A DNA stretch of 17,606 nt from Novosphingopyxis sp042090735 (lineage in GTDB: Bacteria > Pseudomonadota > Alphaproteobacteria > Sphingomonadales > Sphingomonadaceae): assembly GCA_042090735.1 (NCBI GenBank), contig JBELIU010000031.1, positions 1 to 17,606 on the forward strand, read 5' to 3'. Every line of letters begins with the position of its first letter. The stretch's first letter is position 1. The notes under the pieces were generated by a model, which had not been told where the DNA came from, made no database searches, and saw only the letters and a list, made by a program, of their open reading frames with translations. The position numbers and the translations under genes were made by a program. Of this stretch, positions 1 through 7,177 are shown in pieces.

Positions 1-1
1 C

Positions 2-766
2 GACATTCCGCTGGGCGACGTGATGAAGCGCGACCAGACGCTGATCCCGGCCCAGATGGACCAGGAGGAAGTCGCACAGCGCTTCCAGAAATACGCGCTG
101 ATCTCGGCTGCCGTGGTGGACGAAGGCGGGCGCCTCATCGGCGTCATCACGGCCGACGATATCGTCCACATCGTCAGTCAGGAGGCGGGTGAGGACATCA
201 TGCTGCTGTCCGGCGCGGGCGAGGGCGACATCAACGAACCGCTGCGCGAGACCTATAGCGCGCGTGTGCGATGGCTCATCGCCAATCTCGGCACCGCGCT
301 GGTCGCCTCGGCCATCATCTCGGCCTTCGGCGCGGCGATCGAACAGATGGTGGCGCTTGCCATCCTGATGCCGATCGTCGCCAGCATCGGCGGCAATGCC
401 GGGACGCAGACGATGGCGGTGGCCGTGCGGGCGCTGGCGATGAACCAGCTCACCCGGTCCAACACCTTGCGTGTGATCTGGCGCGAAGTGCGGGTGGCGC
501 TGCTCAACGGCGCGACGATTGCGGTGCTGATCGGGATCGGCACCACGGCAGTGTTCGGCAACAGCACGCTTGGTTTCGTGATTGCCTCCGCAATGCTGTT
601 CAACGTCATCGTATCCGGTCTTGCGGGCGTTGCGGTGCCGGTGCTTCTGGACAGGCTGAACCAGGATCCCGCGGTTGCCAGCAGCGTGTTCGTGACGATG
701 ATCACCGACAGCATGGGCTTCCTGATCTTCCTGAGCCTTGCGGTGGCCAGCGGGCTGGTCGGTTAA
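2..766 (+). CDS. mgtE: Magnesium transporter MgtE, C-terminal part (5' end outside window)
   Basis: MgtE is an inner-membrane, Mg2+-gated Mg2+ channel built from an N-domain, two CBS domains and a five-helix membrane domain. The reading frame is open from base 2, so the gene starts before the window; the missing part should hold the N-domain and the first CBS repeat. What remains begins inside a CBS repeat (the stretch VVDEGGRLIGVITADDIV is typical) and continues into about five hydrophobic segments. The family hallmark PIVASIGGNAGTQ lies at roughly bases 370-412, and the last helix carries the conserved Asp in VTMITDSMGF near bases 690-725. It ends with TAA and is followed after 68 bases by a DUF1489 gene on the same strand. 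No frameshift is seen. The family assignment is firm; Mg2+ as substrate is inferred from the family, since some MgtE-like proteins also carry Co2+. Confidence 0.93.
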   Translation, partial: DIPLGDVMKRDQTLIPAQMDQEEVAQRFQKYALISAAVVDEGGRLIGVITADDIVHIVSQEAGEDIMLLSGAGEGDINEPLRETYSARVRWLIANLGTALVASAIISAFGAAIEQMVALAILMPIVASIGGNAGTQTMAVAVRALAMNQLTRSNTLRVIWREVRVALLNGATIAVLIGIGTTAVFGNSTLGFVIASAMLFNVIVSGLAGVAVPVLLDRLNQDPAVASSVFVTMITDSMGFLIFLSLAVASGLVG

Positions 767-834
767 ACGCTCACCCCCGGCACTTAGTGCGCTCCACGTT
801 GCACTGGGCGCACCCAGTTGCCACATCGCTTTCC

Positions 835-1239
835 ATGCCGCTCAACATGACCAAGATCGCGTTTCGTATCGACAGCTTTGCCGAGCTGCGCGAGCGGCTG
901 GCCGCGCGCGCCGCGGCGGAAGGAGGGCTGTTTCACAGCACCCGCTATCGCCCCAAACGGCATGAGGAGATGGTCGGCGGATCGCTCTACTGGATCATCG
1001 CTCACCGAATCATGGCGCGCAGCGAAATCCTGGGCTTCAAGGAATCACCGGACGGGCGCACCCTGATCCTGCTGTCGCCGAAGCTGATCCCGGTGCGCAG
1101 CCGCGCCAAGCGCGCACACCAAGGCTGGCGCTATCTGGAAGCGAAAGATGCCCCGCCGGACCTCGACGGAGATGAAGACGCCATGGCCGAAATGCCCGCC
1201 CACATGATCGGTGAGCTGACCAAGCTGGGGCTGGTCTGA
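835..1239 (+). CDS. DUF1489 family protein (COG5458-like), function unknown
   Basis: This is a 134-residue soluble protein of the alphaproteobacterial DUF1489 family, for which I know no established function. Recognisable family features are the RPKRHEEMVGGSLYWII block near the middle, the SPKLIPVRSRAKRAHQGWRYL block, and the DAPPDL run before the acidic C-terminal part. No signal peptide or membrane segment is visible. The frame stays open far upstream into mgtE, but protein similarity begins only around the ATG at 835. A second in-frame ATG at 847 would give MTKIAFRID and is also possible. No convincing Shine-Dalgarno precedes either. It follows mgtE by 68 bases and converges on the response regulator gene with a 71-base gap. 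The family call is good; the exact start is uncertain. Confidence 0.82.
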   Translation: MPLNMTKIAFRIDSFAELRERLAARAAAEGGLFHSTRYRPKRHEEMVGGSLYWIIAHRIMARSEILGFKESPDGRTLILLSPKLIPVRSRAKRAHQGWRYLEAKDAPPDLDGDEDAMAEMPAHMIGELTKLGLV

Positions 1240-1310
1240 CAGATCGCGCCGCTATCGGCTGTGCGATGGACCTTTCGCCTTCGCCATAAGCGACTTGCGC
1301 GAATCCAGGC

Positions 1311-1691
1311 TCAGGCGGCCTGGCGATATTTGGTGATCAGATCCTCAGCCTCGAACACCAGATAATCGGGATCGAACGGCTTGGTGATATAGGCATCGGC
1401 GCCCGTATAGCGGGCGATATCCTGATCCTTGGAACTGGTGTTGCCGGTCAACATCATGATCGGCACGCGGTAGAATTTCGGGTGCGTGCGGATGGCGTGA
1501 AGAGTGTTGAGGCCGCCCATTTTGGGCATATTGCAATCGAGGATCACCAGATCGGGCGACGTGGCGCTGATGGCGGTGAGCGCTTCTTCGCCATTGCCGA
1601 CCACGCCGATCGAATGGCCATAAGAGCGAAACGCTTCACTCACGATCTCGGTGACGATTTCATCGTCGTCGGCGATGATGATGTGGGCCAT
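1311..1691 (-). CDS. Single-domain response regulator (CheY-like receiver)
   Basis: This 126-residue protein is a stand-alone receiver domain with no output domain. The expected switch residues are all visible: acidic cluster D8-D9-D10, phosphoacceptor D52 (in DLVILDCNMPKMGG), T82 in MMLTGN, aromatic Y101 and K104 in the ITKPF motif. It therefore should accept phosphate from a histidine kinase and act by binding a partner. No kinase or chemotaxis gene lies in the window, so the partner is unknown. The KPF is not followed by the FATG-type extension of the SdrG/FAT GUY regulators of sphingomonads, so a canonical CheY/DivK-like protein is more likely. It lies 80 bases downstream of nudC on the same strand; an AT-rich leader and a good Shine-Dalgarno suggest it can be expressed on its own. 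Confidence 0.9.
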   Translation of the reverse strand: MAHIIIADDDEIVTEIVSEAFRSYGHSIGVVGNGEEALTAISATSPDLVILDCNMPKMGGLNTLHAIRTHPKFYRVPIMMLTGNTSSKDQDIARYTGADAYITKPFDPDYLVFEAEDLITKYRQAA

Positions 1692-1698
1692 GAAGCGT

Positions 1699-1702
1699 CC
1701 TC
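1699..1702 (-). promoter_or_regulatory. Shine-Dalgarno of the response regulator gene
   Basis: Read on the minus strand, the sequence AGAGGACGCTTCATG places GAGG seven bases before the ATG at 1691-1689. It is one of the clearest ribosome binding sites in the window and fixes the start. The upstream stretch (about 1706-1771) is distinctly AT-richer than its surroundings, but I could not match a clear -35/-10 pair in it. Confidence 0.7.
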
Positions 1703-1771
1703 TGATACTTGCACTTTGTTTTTTATGCGCAAGAACCGGTTACGATTTCGTTGACCCTGATTTATTTCACG

Positions 1772-2647
1772 TCAGTCTCGCTCTTCCAGCCATTTGGCCA
1801 GCAGATGGTGGGCGATGGCGAGCCGGGGCGGCGCGATGAAGGGTGCGCCGGGTTCATCGTTCAGCGCCGCCCGCACGCCGGCCGCATCGATCCAGACGGC
1901 TTCTTCCAGCTCGGTCTCATCGATGGTGAGAACATCGTCCTGCGCCGCGGCGAAACAGCCGATCATCAGCGAACTCGGGAACGGCCAGGGCTGACTCCTG
2001 ATGTAGCGGATATCGCGGACGTGGATGCCTGCCTCCTCGTGCAGTTCGCGCGCCACCGCCCCTTCGATGGTCTCGCCCGGTTCGACGAATCCAGCCAGCG
2101 CTGACAGGCGGCGTGCAGGAAATTGCGGCTGTCTGCCCAGAAGTACGCGCCCGTCATGTTCCGCCAACATGATGACGACGGGGTCGGTGCGCGGGAAATG
2201 TTCCGTACTGCAACTAGTGCAGCGGCGTGCCCAGCCGCCTTTTTCCGTCCGCGTCTCGCCGCCGCAGCGTGCGCAGAAGCGGTGCCGTGCGTGCCAATCG
2301 ACAAGGCTGCGGGCGCTGGCATAGATCGCTGCGTCGCGCTCCGGAAAGCTGCCAAGCGCCTGCCAGAGCTGCCTCACGGGTTGGCCCGCGCCGATCTGCT
2401 GCGGAACGGCGGCGAAACAGGGCGTCTCTCCGTCAAGACCGAGCAGGATGAGGTCGCAGTCCGGGTCCGCCTCGGCCAGGCTTCCCCAGTCGAGCCCGCC
2501 ATGATCGCCCGTCACGGGATCGAGCCCATGCATCCGCAGCAGCCGCGCGGAGGGGCGCATGATCGCCGCCCGCAGGCCATCGGCATCGCTGCGCAACCGA
2601 TCCGCCCGGTCCAACCCCGGCGCGCAAAAACCCGGATCGTCGGCCAT
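1772..2647 (-). CDS. nudC: NAD+ diphosphatase / NAD-RNA decapping Nudix hydrolase NudC
   Basis: NudC hydrolyses NAD(H) to NMN(H) and AMP and can remove NAD caps from RNA in the cytoplasm. The protein is 291 residues. It shows the full NudC layout: an N-terminal domain, a zinc ribbon with C125-x2-C128 and C143-x2-C146, a Nudix box from G186 to I208 (G-FVEPG-E, RELHEEAG), and the diagnostic SQPWPFPSS motif at 218-226 that separates NudC from other Nudix proteins. The frame remains open upstream to 2884, but that extension lies inside the preceding hydrolase gene. The ATG at 2647-2645 shares one base with the hydrolase stop (TGATG), which argues for this start and for translational coupling. All metal-binding and catalytic positions are intact. 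Confidence 0.94.
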   Translation of the reverse strand: MADDPGFCAPGLDRADRLRSDADGLRAAIMRPSARLLRMHGLDPVTGDHGGLDWGSLAEADPDCDLILLGLDGETPCFAAVPQQIGAGQPVRQLWQALGSFPERDAAIYASARSLVDWHARHRFCARCGGETRTEKGGWARRCTSCSTEHFPRTDPVVIMLAEHDGRVLLGRQPQFPARRLSALAGFVEPGETIEGAVARELHEEAGIHVRDIRYIRSQPWPFPSSLMIGCFAAAQDDVLTIDETELEEAVWIDAAGVRAALNDEPGAPFIAPPRLAIAHHLLAKWLEERD

Positions 2648-3957
2648 CAGGCGGCCGCCTTCGTCGCGACCATTGCCGCGGCATCGGCATAGACCCATTC
2701 GTAGAAAGCACCCTGAAAGGGATAGACCTCGCTCGGCATATATTGGGTGTAGCCCGATGCGCGCAGGCCGCGCTGCCGATCGATCCCGCCGACGGTGCCT
2801 GCGGCGCCGGCCCAGCCATAGGTGCCCGCACGAGGCCCGAGCCCGACACGACCGCCCGCTCCGAAGCCCTGGCCCGCCACCCATGTACCGGTGAGATCTA
2901 CGCCGTCCGGCAACAGGTTCGACGTGCCGAGATCGACCATGTCGCTGCCCATGACCTCGGTGCCGTCCAGCGTGCCCCCGCCCATCAACATGGCAAGGAA
3001 CCGGTCATAGTCGCGCGCCGAGCCAACCAGCCCTGCCCCGCCGAAGGGAAAAGCCGGCTTGTCGGTAAAAATGCTGTTCGTTCCCGGATCGATCGGGATC
3101 AGCAGCCCGCCGATGACGGCATAGTTGGTGGCAAGCCGATGCGCCTCGCTCTCCGGCACCTGAAAATAGCTGCTCGTCATCTTCAGCGGATCGAAGATGC
3201 GCGTCTGCAGGAAGCGGCCGAAATCCATGCCGCTCGCCACCTCGATCACGCGGCCCAGCACGTCGAGGCCGATCGAGTAGCTCCATCGGGTGCCCGGCTC
3301 CGCGATCAGCGGCAGGCTGGCCACGCGGCGCGCGAACTCGTCGAGTGGCGGCACCGGTGCGCCGCCATCGAAACCAGGGATTGGCTGGCGGCTGACCACG
3401 CCGGGCAGGATGCCGTTGTCCAGATAGGCCTGCAGAAGCGGGCCCTTCGTGACGATCGAATAGCCCAGCCCGGCGGTGTGTGTCAGCAGGTTGCGGATCG
3501 TGATCGGGTTTTTCGCGGGCACCGAATCGAGGCTGTTTGCTGGATCGGTCAGCACCCGCATGTCGGCAAATTCGGGAATGAAATCGGCAACCGGCTGGTC
3601 GAGACGCATCTTTCCTTCGCCGATCAGCATCATCGCGGCCATGCCGGTGATCGGCTTCGTCATGGAGTACAGCCGCCAAAGCGTATCCTGATCGACCTCG
3701 GGCGAAGGATCGAGCGAGAGATGCCCGGCGGTGAGGTTTACAGGCTCATCCGTGCCCCAGCCGATGGTGGCCATCATTCCTGCGACCTTGCGCGTATCGA
3801 CATAGGAATGAATGTTCTTCGAGACGGTGGGCCAGGCCTCGCCTACGTGCAGCATCGCCATCAGCGGGGACGGCGCGGCGAGCGCGCTCAGCCCTAGAAG
3901 CGTGCCCAGCCCCAGAAATCCGCGCCGATCCACTGCGCTCAATCGCTCATGCCGCAT
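2647..3957 (-). CDS. Tat-exported serine hydrolase, class C beta-lactamase / family VIII esterase fold
   Basis: This 436-residue protein belongs to the beta-lactamase-related serine hydrolases (Pfam Beta-lactamase, COG1680). The N-terminus has a twin-arginine signal (R11-R12-GFLGLG, then a hydrophobic run and Ala-rich cleavage region near residue 35), so it should be folded in the cytoplasm and exported. The nucleophile motif is S98-M-T-K101. The tyrosine motif is Y227-S-I rather than Y-x-N, and the third motif region reads G-W-A-G (381-384) rather than K-T-G. These are the patterns usual for family VIII esterases and other non-lactamase members, so an esterase or amidase acting in the periplasm is more likely than antibiotic resistance; the substrate cannot be told. 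Its start overlaps the end of mutY by 11 bases and its stop overlaps the nudC start by one base. Confidence 0.88.
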   Translation of the reverse strand: MRHERLSAVDRRGFLGLGTLLGLSALAAPSPLMAMLHVGEAWPTVSKNIHSYVDTRKVAGMMATIGWGTDEPVNLTAGHLSLDPSPEVDQDTLWRLYSMTKPITGMAAMMLIGEGKMRLDQPVADFIPEFADMRVLTDPANSLDSVPAKNPITIRNLLTHTAGLGYSIVTKGPLLQAYLDNGILPGVVSRQPIPGFDGGAPVPPLDEFARRVASLPLIAEPGTRWSYSIGLDVLGRVIEVASGMDFGRFLQTRIFDPLKMTSSYFQVPESEAHRLATNYAVIGGLLIPIDPGTNSIFTDKPAFPFGGAGLVGSARDYDRFLAMLMGGGTLDGTEVMGSDMVDLGTSNLLPDGVDLTGTWVAGQGFGAGGRVGLGPRAGTYGWAGAAGTVGGIDRQRGLRASGYTQYMPSEVYPFQGAFYEWVYADAAAMVATKAAA

Positions 3958-5020
3958 TTTCTCTCATCTCCAAAAACATGCGCGCCGCCTTGGCGAACAG
4001 CGTGGGCAGTCCCGCATCGCCCAGATGCTCTACCGGCCACCAGTCGACATCCAGAATACCGGCTGGCAGCATATCGGCTGGCGCGTCACGGCAAAGCGCC
4101 AAATCGAGTATGACGGTAAAATGGGTGAACCCGTGCCGAACCGCGCCGCGCCGGGTCCGCCAATCAGCCTCGAACGGCGCGGTCGCATCGCCGTCAGCCC
4201 TCGCATGCCAGCCGTCATCCGGTAGCGCGCGCATGCCGCCGAGCATGCCTTTCGGCGGGCGCGTCACCAGCGCCACCTGGCCATCCCGCTCCACCCAGAA
4301 TACCGTGCCGCGCCGCTCCGGCTTCGCCTTCTTCGCCGCCTTTACCGGATAACGCTCCGGATCGCCCAGCGCGTGGGCCTCGCAATCCACCCGCAGCGGG
4401 CAGATCAGGCATTGCGGGCCGCGGACAGTGCAGATCGAGGAGCCAAGGTCCATCAGGCCTTGCGCGAAATCCCCCGCCCGCGCGTCCGGCGTGATCGAAT
4501 CGGTGGCCGCGCGAATCGCTTTCTTCGCCGCTGGAAGCGGCTCGTCGATCGCGAACAGCCGCGACACCACCCGCTCGACATTGGCATCGACCACCACCGC
4601 GCGCTGGCCGAACGCAATCGCGGCGATGGCGGCGGCGGTATAATCGCCGATGCCGGGCAGCTTGCGCAGTGCCGCTTCTTCGTTCGGCAGCGCACCGCCG
4701 TGCCGCTCGGTCACTTCGCGCGAGCAGGCGATCAGGTTTCTCGCCCGCGAATAATAGCCAAGGCCCGCCCATTCGGCCATCACATCGGCTTCCTCCGCCG
4801 CTGCCAGCGCCTCCAGCGTGGGCCAGCGTTCCAGAAAGCGGGCGAAACGGGGCGCGACCGCGGCCACGGTGGTCTGCTGCAGCATCACTTCGGACAGCCA
4901 GACGGCATAAGGGTTCGTCGCCTCCCCCGGCAGCGCGCGCCAGGGCAGCGTACGGCGGTGGCGATCGTAATGCGCCAGCAGGCGCTCGGCGAGCGCGGTA
5001 TCTTTCCGGGTGACGGACAT
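3947..5020 (-). CDS. mutY: Adenine DNA glycosylase MutY
   Basis: MutY removes adenine mispaired with 8-oxoguanine in base-excision repair. The protein is 357 residues from the ATG at 5020; an immediately preceding GTG at 5023 would add one residue. Numbering from that GTG, the catalytic Glu is E45 in SEVMLQQT. The helix-hairpin-helix is LPGIGDYTAAAI (122-133), followed by the catalytic Asp D146 in VVVDANVERV. The 4Fe-4S ligands C198-x6-C205-x2-C208-x5-C214 are complete, and the C-terminal Nudix-like 8-oxoG recognition domain ends with the HGFTHF stretch near 297-302. It is the first gene of a minus-strand unit and overlaps the following hydrolase. The divergent DUF721 gene begins only 14 bases away. 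No Shine-Dalgarno is evident. Length and motifs are normal for the family. Confidence 0.95.
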   Translation of the reverse strand: MSVTRKDTALAERLLAHYDRHRRTLPWRALPGEATNPYAVWLSEVMLQQTTVAAVAPRFARFLERWPTLEALAAAEEADVMAEWAGLGYYSRARNLIACSREVTERHGGALPNEEAALRKLPGIGDYTAAAIAAIAFGQRAVVVDANVERVVSRLFAIDEPLPAAKKAIRAATDSITPDARAGDFAQGLMDLGSSICTVRGPQCLICPLRVDCEAHALGDPERYPVKAAKKAKPERRGTVFWVERDGQVALVTRPPKGMLGGMRALPDDGWHARADGDATAPFEADWRTRRGAVRHGFTHFTVILDLALCRDAPADMLPAGILDVDWWPVEHLGDAGLPTLFAKAARMFLEMRENAA

Positions 5021-5034
5021 CACGCCGATATGGC

Positions 5035-5601
5035 ATGGGCAAGCGCATGGTTGAACAGGGCGCGAACACCGATAAGCCGAAAAAGGCTGCCGCGAAGAAA
5101 AAGGCCGGTCCGCGCAGCTATACGCGACCGCGCGGCGGAGAGGCGAAGGCGATCAGCGATCTGATGCCGGAAATCGGCCGCGCCGCCTTTCGTCGCTATG
5201 GTTTCGTGCAAAGCTCCGTCGTCACGCGCTGGCCGGAGATTGTGGGCGAACGCTATGCCGAGGTGAGCGCCCCGCAGGCAATCCGCTTCCCCTCCGGCAA
5301 GCGATCGGGCGGAACGCTGGAGCTGACCGTGTCCGGCGCCCATGCCACGCTGATGCAGCATGTTGCGCCGGAGATTATCGAGCGGGTGAACCGGTTTTTC
5401 GGTTATGCCGCGGTCGACAAGCTGAAGTTCATCCACGGCGTCATAGAGCCGCCCAAGGACAAGCCGGCGAAACGGGACGCCGGCCCGCCGACGCTCAAGC
5501 CCGTGCCGATCGAGCTCGGCGAAGGACTGCGCGATATTGCCGATCCCGAACTGGCCGCCGTGCTCGAATCGCTCGGACGGCAGATGGCCGACAAGGAATA
5601 G
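5035..5601 (+). CDS. DUF721 / DciA-family protein, probable replicative helicase loader
   Basis: This 188-residue protein carries a DUF721 domain from about residue 38 to 140, recognised from the pattern ISDLMPEIGRAAFRR, RWPEIVGERYAEVSAP and LELTVSGAHATLMQH. DUF721 includes DciA, which operates the replicative helicase DnaB in bacteria that lack DnaC. A Lys/Pro/Ala-rich basic N-terminal tail (about 10-35) and a Pro/Lys linker near 138-155 look disordered. Gene order with mutY, DsbA-like genes and smc is the arrangement I know from other alphaproteobacteria. The start is uncertain: ATG 5035 lies 14 bases from the divergent mutY start with no Shine-Dalgarno, and ATG 5047 is an alternative that keeps the whole domain. 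The next gene begins two bases after the stop. The family call is solid; helicase loading is inferred from the family. Confidence 0.85.
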   Translation: MGKRMVEQGANTDKPKKAAAKKKAGPRSYTRPRGGEAKAISDLMPEIGRAAFRRYGFVQSSVVTRWPEIVGERYAEVSAPQAIRFPSGKRSGGTLELTVSGAHATLMQHVAPEIIERVNRFFGYAAVDKLKFIHGVIEPPKDKPAKRDAGPPTLKPVPIELGEGLRDIADPELAAVLESLGRQMADKE

Positions 5602-5603
5602 AC

Positions 5604-6314
5604 ATGAGACTGCGTAGCTTACTGGCCCTCACATCCCTTGCCGCCGCGGTGCCTCTGATGGCCGCCGCCGCACCACCCCCCGAACCTTCACCGCAAAAAA
5701 GCGCCGCCCAGAATTCCGCCGCTCCGGTCACGCTCACACCGATTGGCGGGCATCTGCTCGGGAACCCCAAGGCGCGTACGAAAATCGTGGAATATGCGAG
5801 CTATACCTGCCCGCATTGCGCAATGTTCGAGGCGGAGGGCGCGCCTGCCATCAAGGCGAATTATGTCCGCCGCGGCCTTGCGAGCTTCGAACTGCGCAAC
5901 CTGATCCGCGATCCGGTTGACCTGACCACCGCGCTGCTGGCGCGCTGCGGACCGACATCGCGCTTCTTTGCCAATCATGAGCTTATCATGCGCAACCAGC
6001 CCGTCTGGCTGTCCGCCGCACAGACCTCCACGCCCGAAACGCGCAAGAGCTGGTTCGAAGGCAGCTATGGCGAGCGGATGGGCAAGATTGCCAAGGACAC
6101 CGGGCTTTTCAAACTGATGCAGTCGAACGGCTATACATCGGCGCAGCTCAACGCCTGCCTGTCGGACGAGGCGGCGCAGAAGACCGTTTCCGCGATGACC
6201 GAGGATGCCCAGAAACTGGGCGTCAAGGGCACGCCGAGCTTCCTGCTGAACGGCAAGCTGCTCGACGGCGTCTATAGCTGGCAGGCGCTGAAGCCGTTAT
6301 TGCCTGCCGCCTGA
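5604..6314 (+). CDS. Periplasmic DsbA-family thiol-disulfide oxidoreductase (CPHC)
   Basis: This is a 236-residue secreted thioredoxin-fold protein. A Sec signal peptide spans about residues 1-22 (basic MRLR, hydrophobic core, Ala-rich end), followed by a Pro/Gln/Ala linker. The active site is C69-P-H-C72 in YTCPHCAMFE, the classical DsbA sequence, and the cis-proline loop is GVKGTP211SF. A further pair of cysteines, C115 and C185, lies in the helical insertion; both have counterparts in the next two genes. It probably oxidises or isomerises disulfides in envelope proteins. It starts two bases after the DUF721 stop, so it is very likely co-transcribed and coupled. It is the only one of the three Dsb paralogues here without a lipobox. 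Whether it is the main DsbA cannot be decided; no dsbB lies in the window. Confidence 0.88.
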   Translation: MRLRSLLALTSLAAAVPLMAAAAPPPEPSPQKSAAQNSAAPVTLTPIGGHLLGNPKARTKIVEYASYTCPHCAMFEAEGAPAIKANYVRRGLASFELRNLIRDPVDLTTALLARCGPTSRFFANHELIMRNQPVWLSAAQTSTPETRKSWFEGSYGERMGKIAKDTGLFKLMQSNGYTSAQLNACLSDEAAQKTVSAMTEDAQKLGVKGTPSFLLNGKLLDGVYSWQALKPLLPAA

Positions 6315-6331
6315 ACGAGGACAGAGACTTC

Positions 6332-7132
6332 ATGACGATCAAGACCGCGCTGGCCACCGCCCCCTTCGCCCTGGCCGTCCTTCTGGCAGGATGCGGCAAT
6401 CAGGACGCGCCGGAGAGCGATGCCGGTGCGGCAACGCCGGCTGCTACCGCCGCGGCCGACAGCGCTTCCGACGCCGCTCCGACTGGCAAGCCTACGCGCG
6501 CTGCGGGACAGGCGTGGAGCGATGTCGTCGTCAAGACGCCCGAGGGCGGCTATGCCATGGGTGATCCCGACGCGCCGCTGACGCTGATCGAATATGGTGC
6601 GGTCACCTGCAGCCATTGTGCCGCCTTCGAGCAATCGGCTTTCGCGCCGCTCAAGAAAGACTATGTCGATACCGGCAAGGTGCGTTTCGAACTTCGCAAT
6701 TTCATCCTGAACCCGTTCGACATTCCGATCACGCTACTGACGCAGTGCGAGGGGCCGGAGCGCTATTATCCCCTGACCGAGGCGGTCTTCGAAGAGCAGG
6801 AAACGCTGATGCAGCCTGCGATCCAGCTGTCGCAGAGCAGCCCGCAGACGCTGCAGGATGCGATGAACGCTCCGCTGAGCGAGCGATTCTACAATCTCGG
6901 CAAGGCGATGGGCGTCGTCGATTTCTTCGCGGCGCGCGGTTTGACGCAGGAGAAGGCCAAGGCCTGCCTCTCCGATGAGACCGCGATCGAACAGCTGGTC
7001 GCTACCACCGAAAAGGGCGTGGCCGACGGGGTTAGCGGTACGCCGACCTTCTTTCTGAAGGGTGAGAAGATCCAGACGGACAAATGGACCGAGATGAAGC
7101 CGCGGCTCGACGCCGCGCTCGGCGCGCAGTAA
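6332..7132 (+). CDS. DsbA-family thioredoxin-fold lipoprotein (CSHC)
   Basis: This 266-residue protein is a predicted lipoprotein: the signal peptide ends in the lipobox L-A-G-C21, and the residue after the Cys is Gly rather than Asp, consistent with the outer membrane or a non-retained lipoprotein. A low-complexity Ala/Asp/Ser/Thr tether of about 40 residues follows. The thioredoxin-fold active site is C93-S-H-C96, the cis-proline loop is GVSGTP238TF, and the extra cysteine pair is C139 and C212. A Ser in the CxxC dipeptide is unlike the CPHC of strongly oxidising DsbA, so its redox potential probably differs. It sits 17 bases after the first Dsb gene, with a purine-rich GAGGACAGAG in the gap that may serve as ribosome binding site. 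The exact substrate is unknown. Confidence 0.87.
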   Translation: MTIKTALATAPFALAVLLAGCGNQDAPESDAGAATPAATAAADSASDAAPTGKPTRAAGQAWSDVVVKTPEGGYAMGDPDAPLTLIEYGAVTCSHCAAFEQSAFAPLKKDYVDTGKVRFELRNFILNPFDIPITLLTQCEGPERYYPLTEAVFEEQETLMQPAIQLSQSSPQTLQDAMNAPLSERFYNLGKAMGVVDFFAARGLTQEKAKACLSDETAIEQLVATTEKGVADGVSGTPTFFLKGEKIQTDKWTEMKPRLDAALGAQ

Positions 7133-7177
7133 CGCAGCGACCAAGACGACAGACAACAAGCCGATACAGGAACCGAC

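Noticed and set aside
780..790. Palindrome GCACTTAGTGC between mgtE and the DUF1489 gene
   Set aside because: The arms meet with a one-base centre, so it cannot form a normal hairpin, and there is no T-run; it could be a chance operator-like site but has no support.
271..834. N-terminal extension of the DUF1489 frame into mgtE
   Set aside because: The extra residues are low-complexity Arg/Asp/Ala sequence read out of frame from mgtE; family similarity begins only at about 835.
1734..1741. AACCGGTT palindrome upstream of the response regulator
   Set aside because: An eight-base symmetric site with no extended symmetry is expected by chance, and I know no matching regulator.
2743..3897. 384-residue plus-strand frame opposite the serine hydrolase
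   Set aside because: It has Arg/His/Ala-rich composition typical of antisense frames in GC-rich DNA and no domain; the opposite strand has a complete motif set.
2647..3957. Serine hydrolase as an antibiotic-resistance beta-lactamase
   Set aside because: The Y-x-N and K-T-G motifs of true class C enzymes are replaced by Y-S-I and a W-x-G stretch, so an esterase-like role is more likely.
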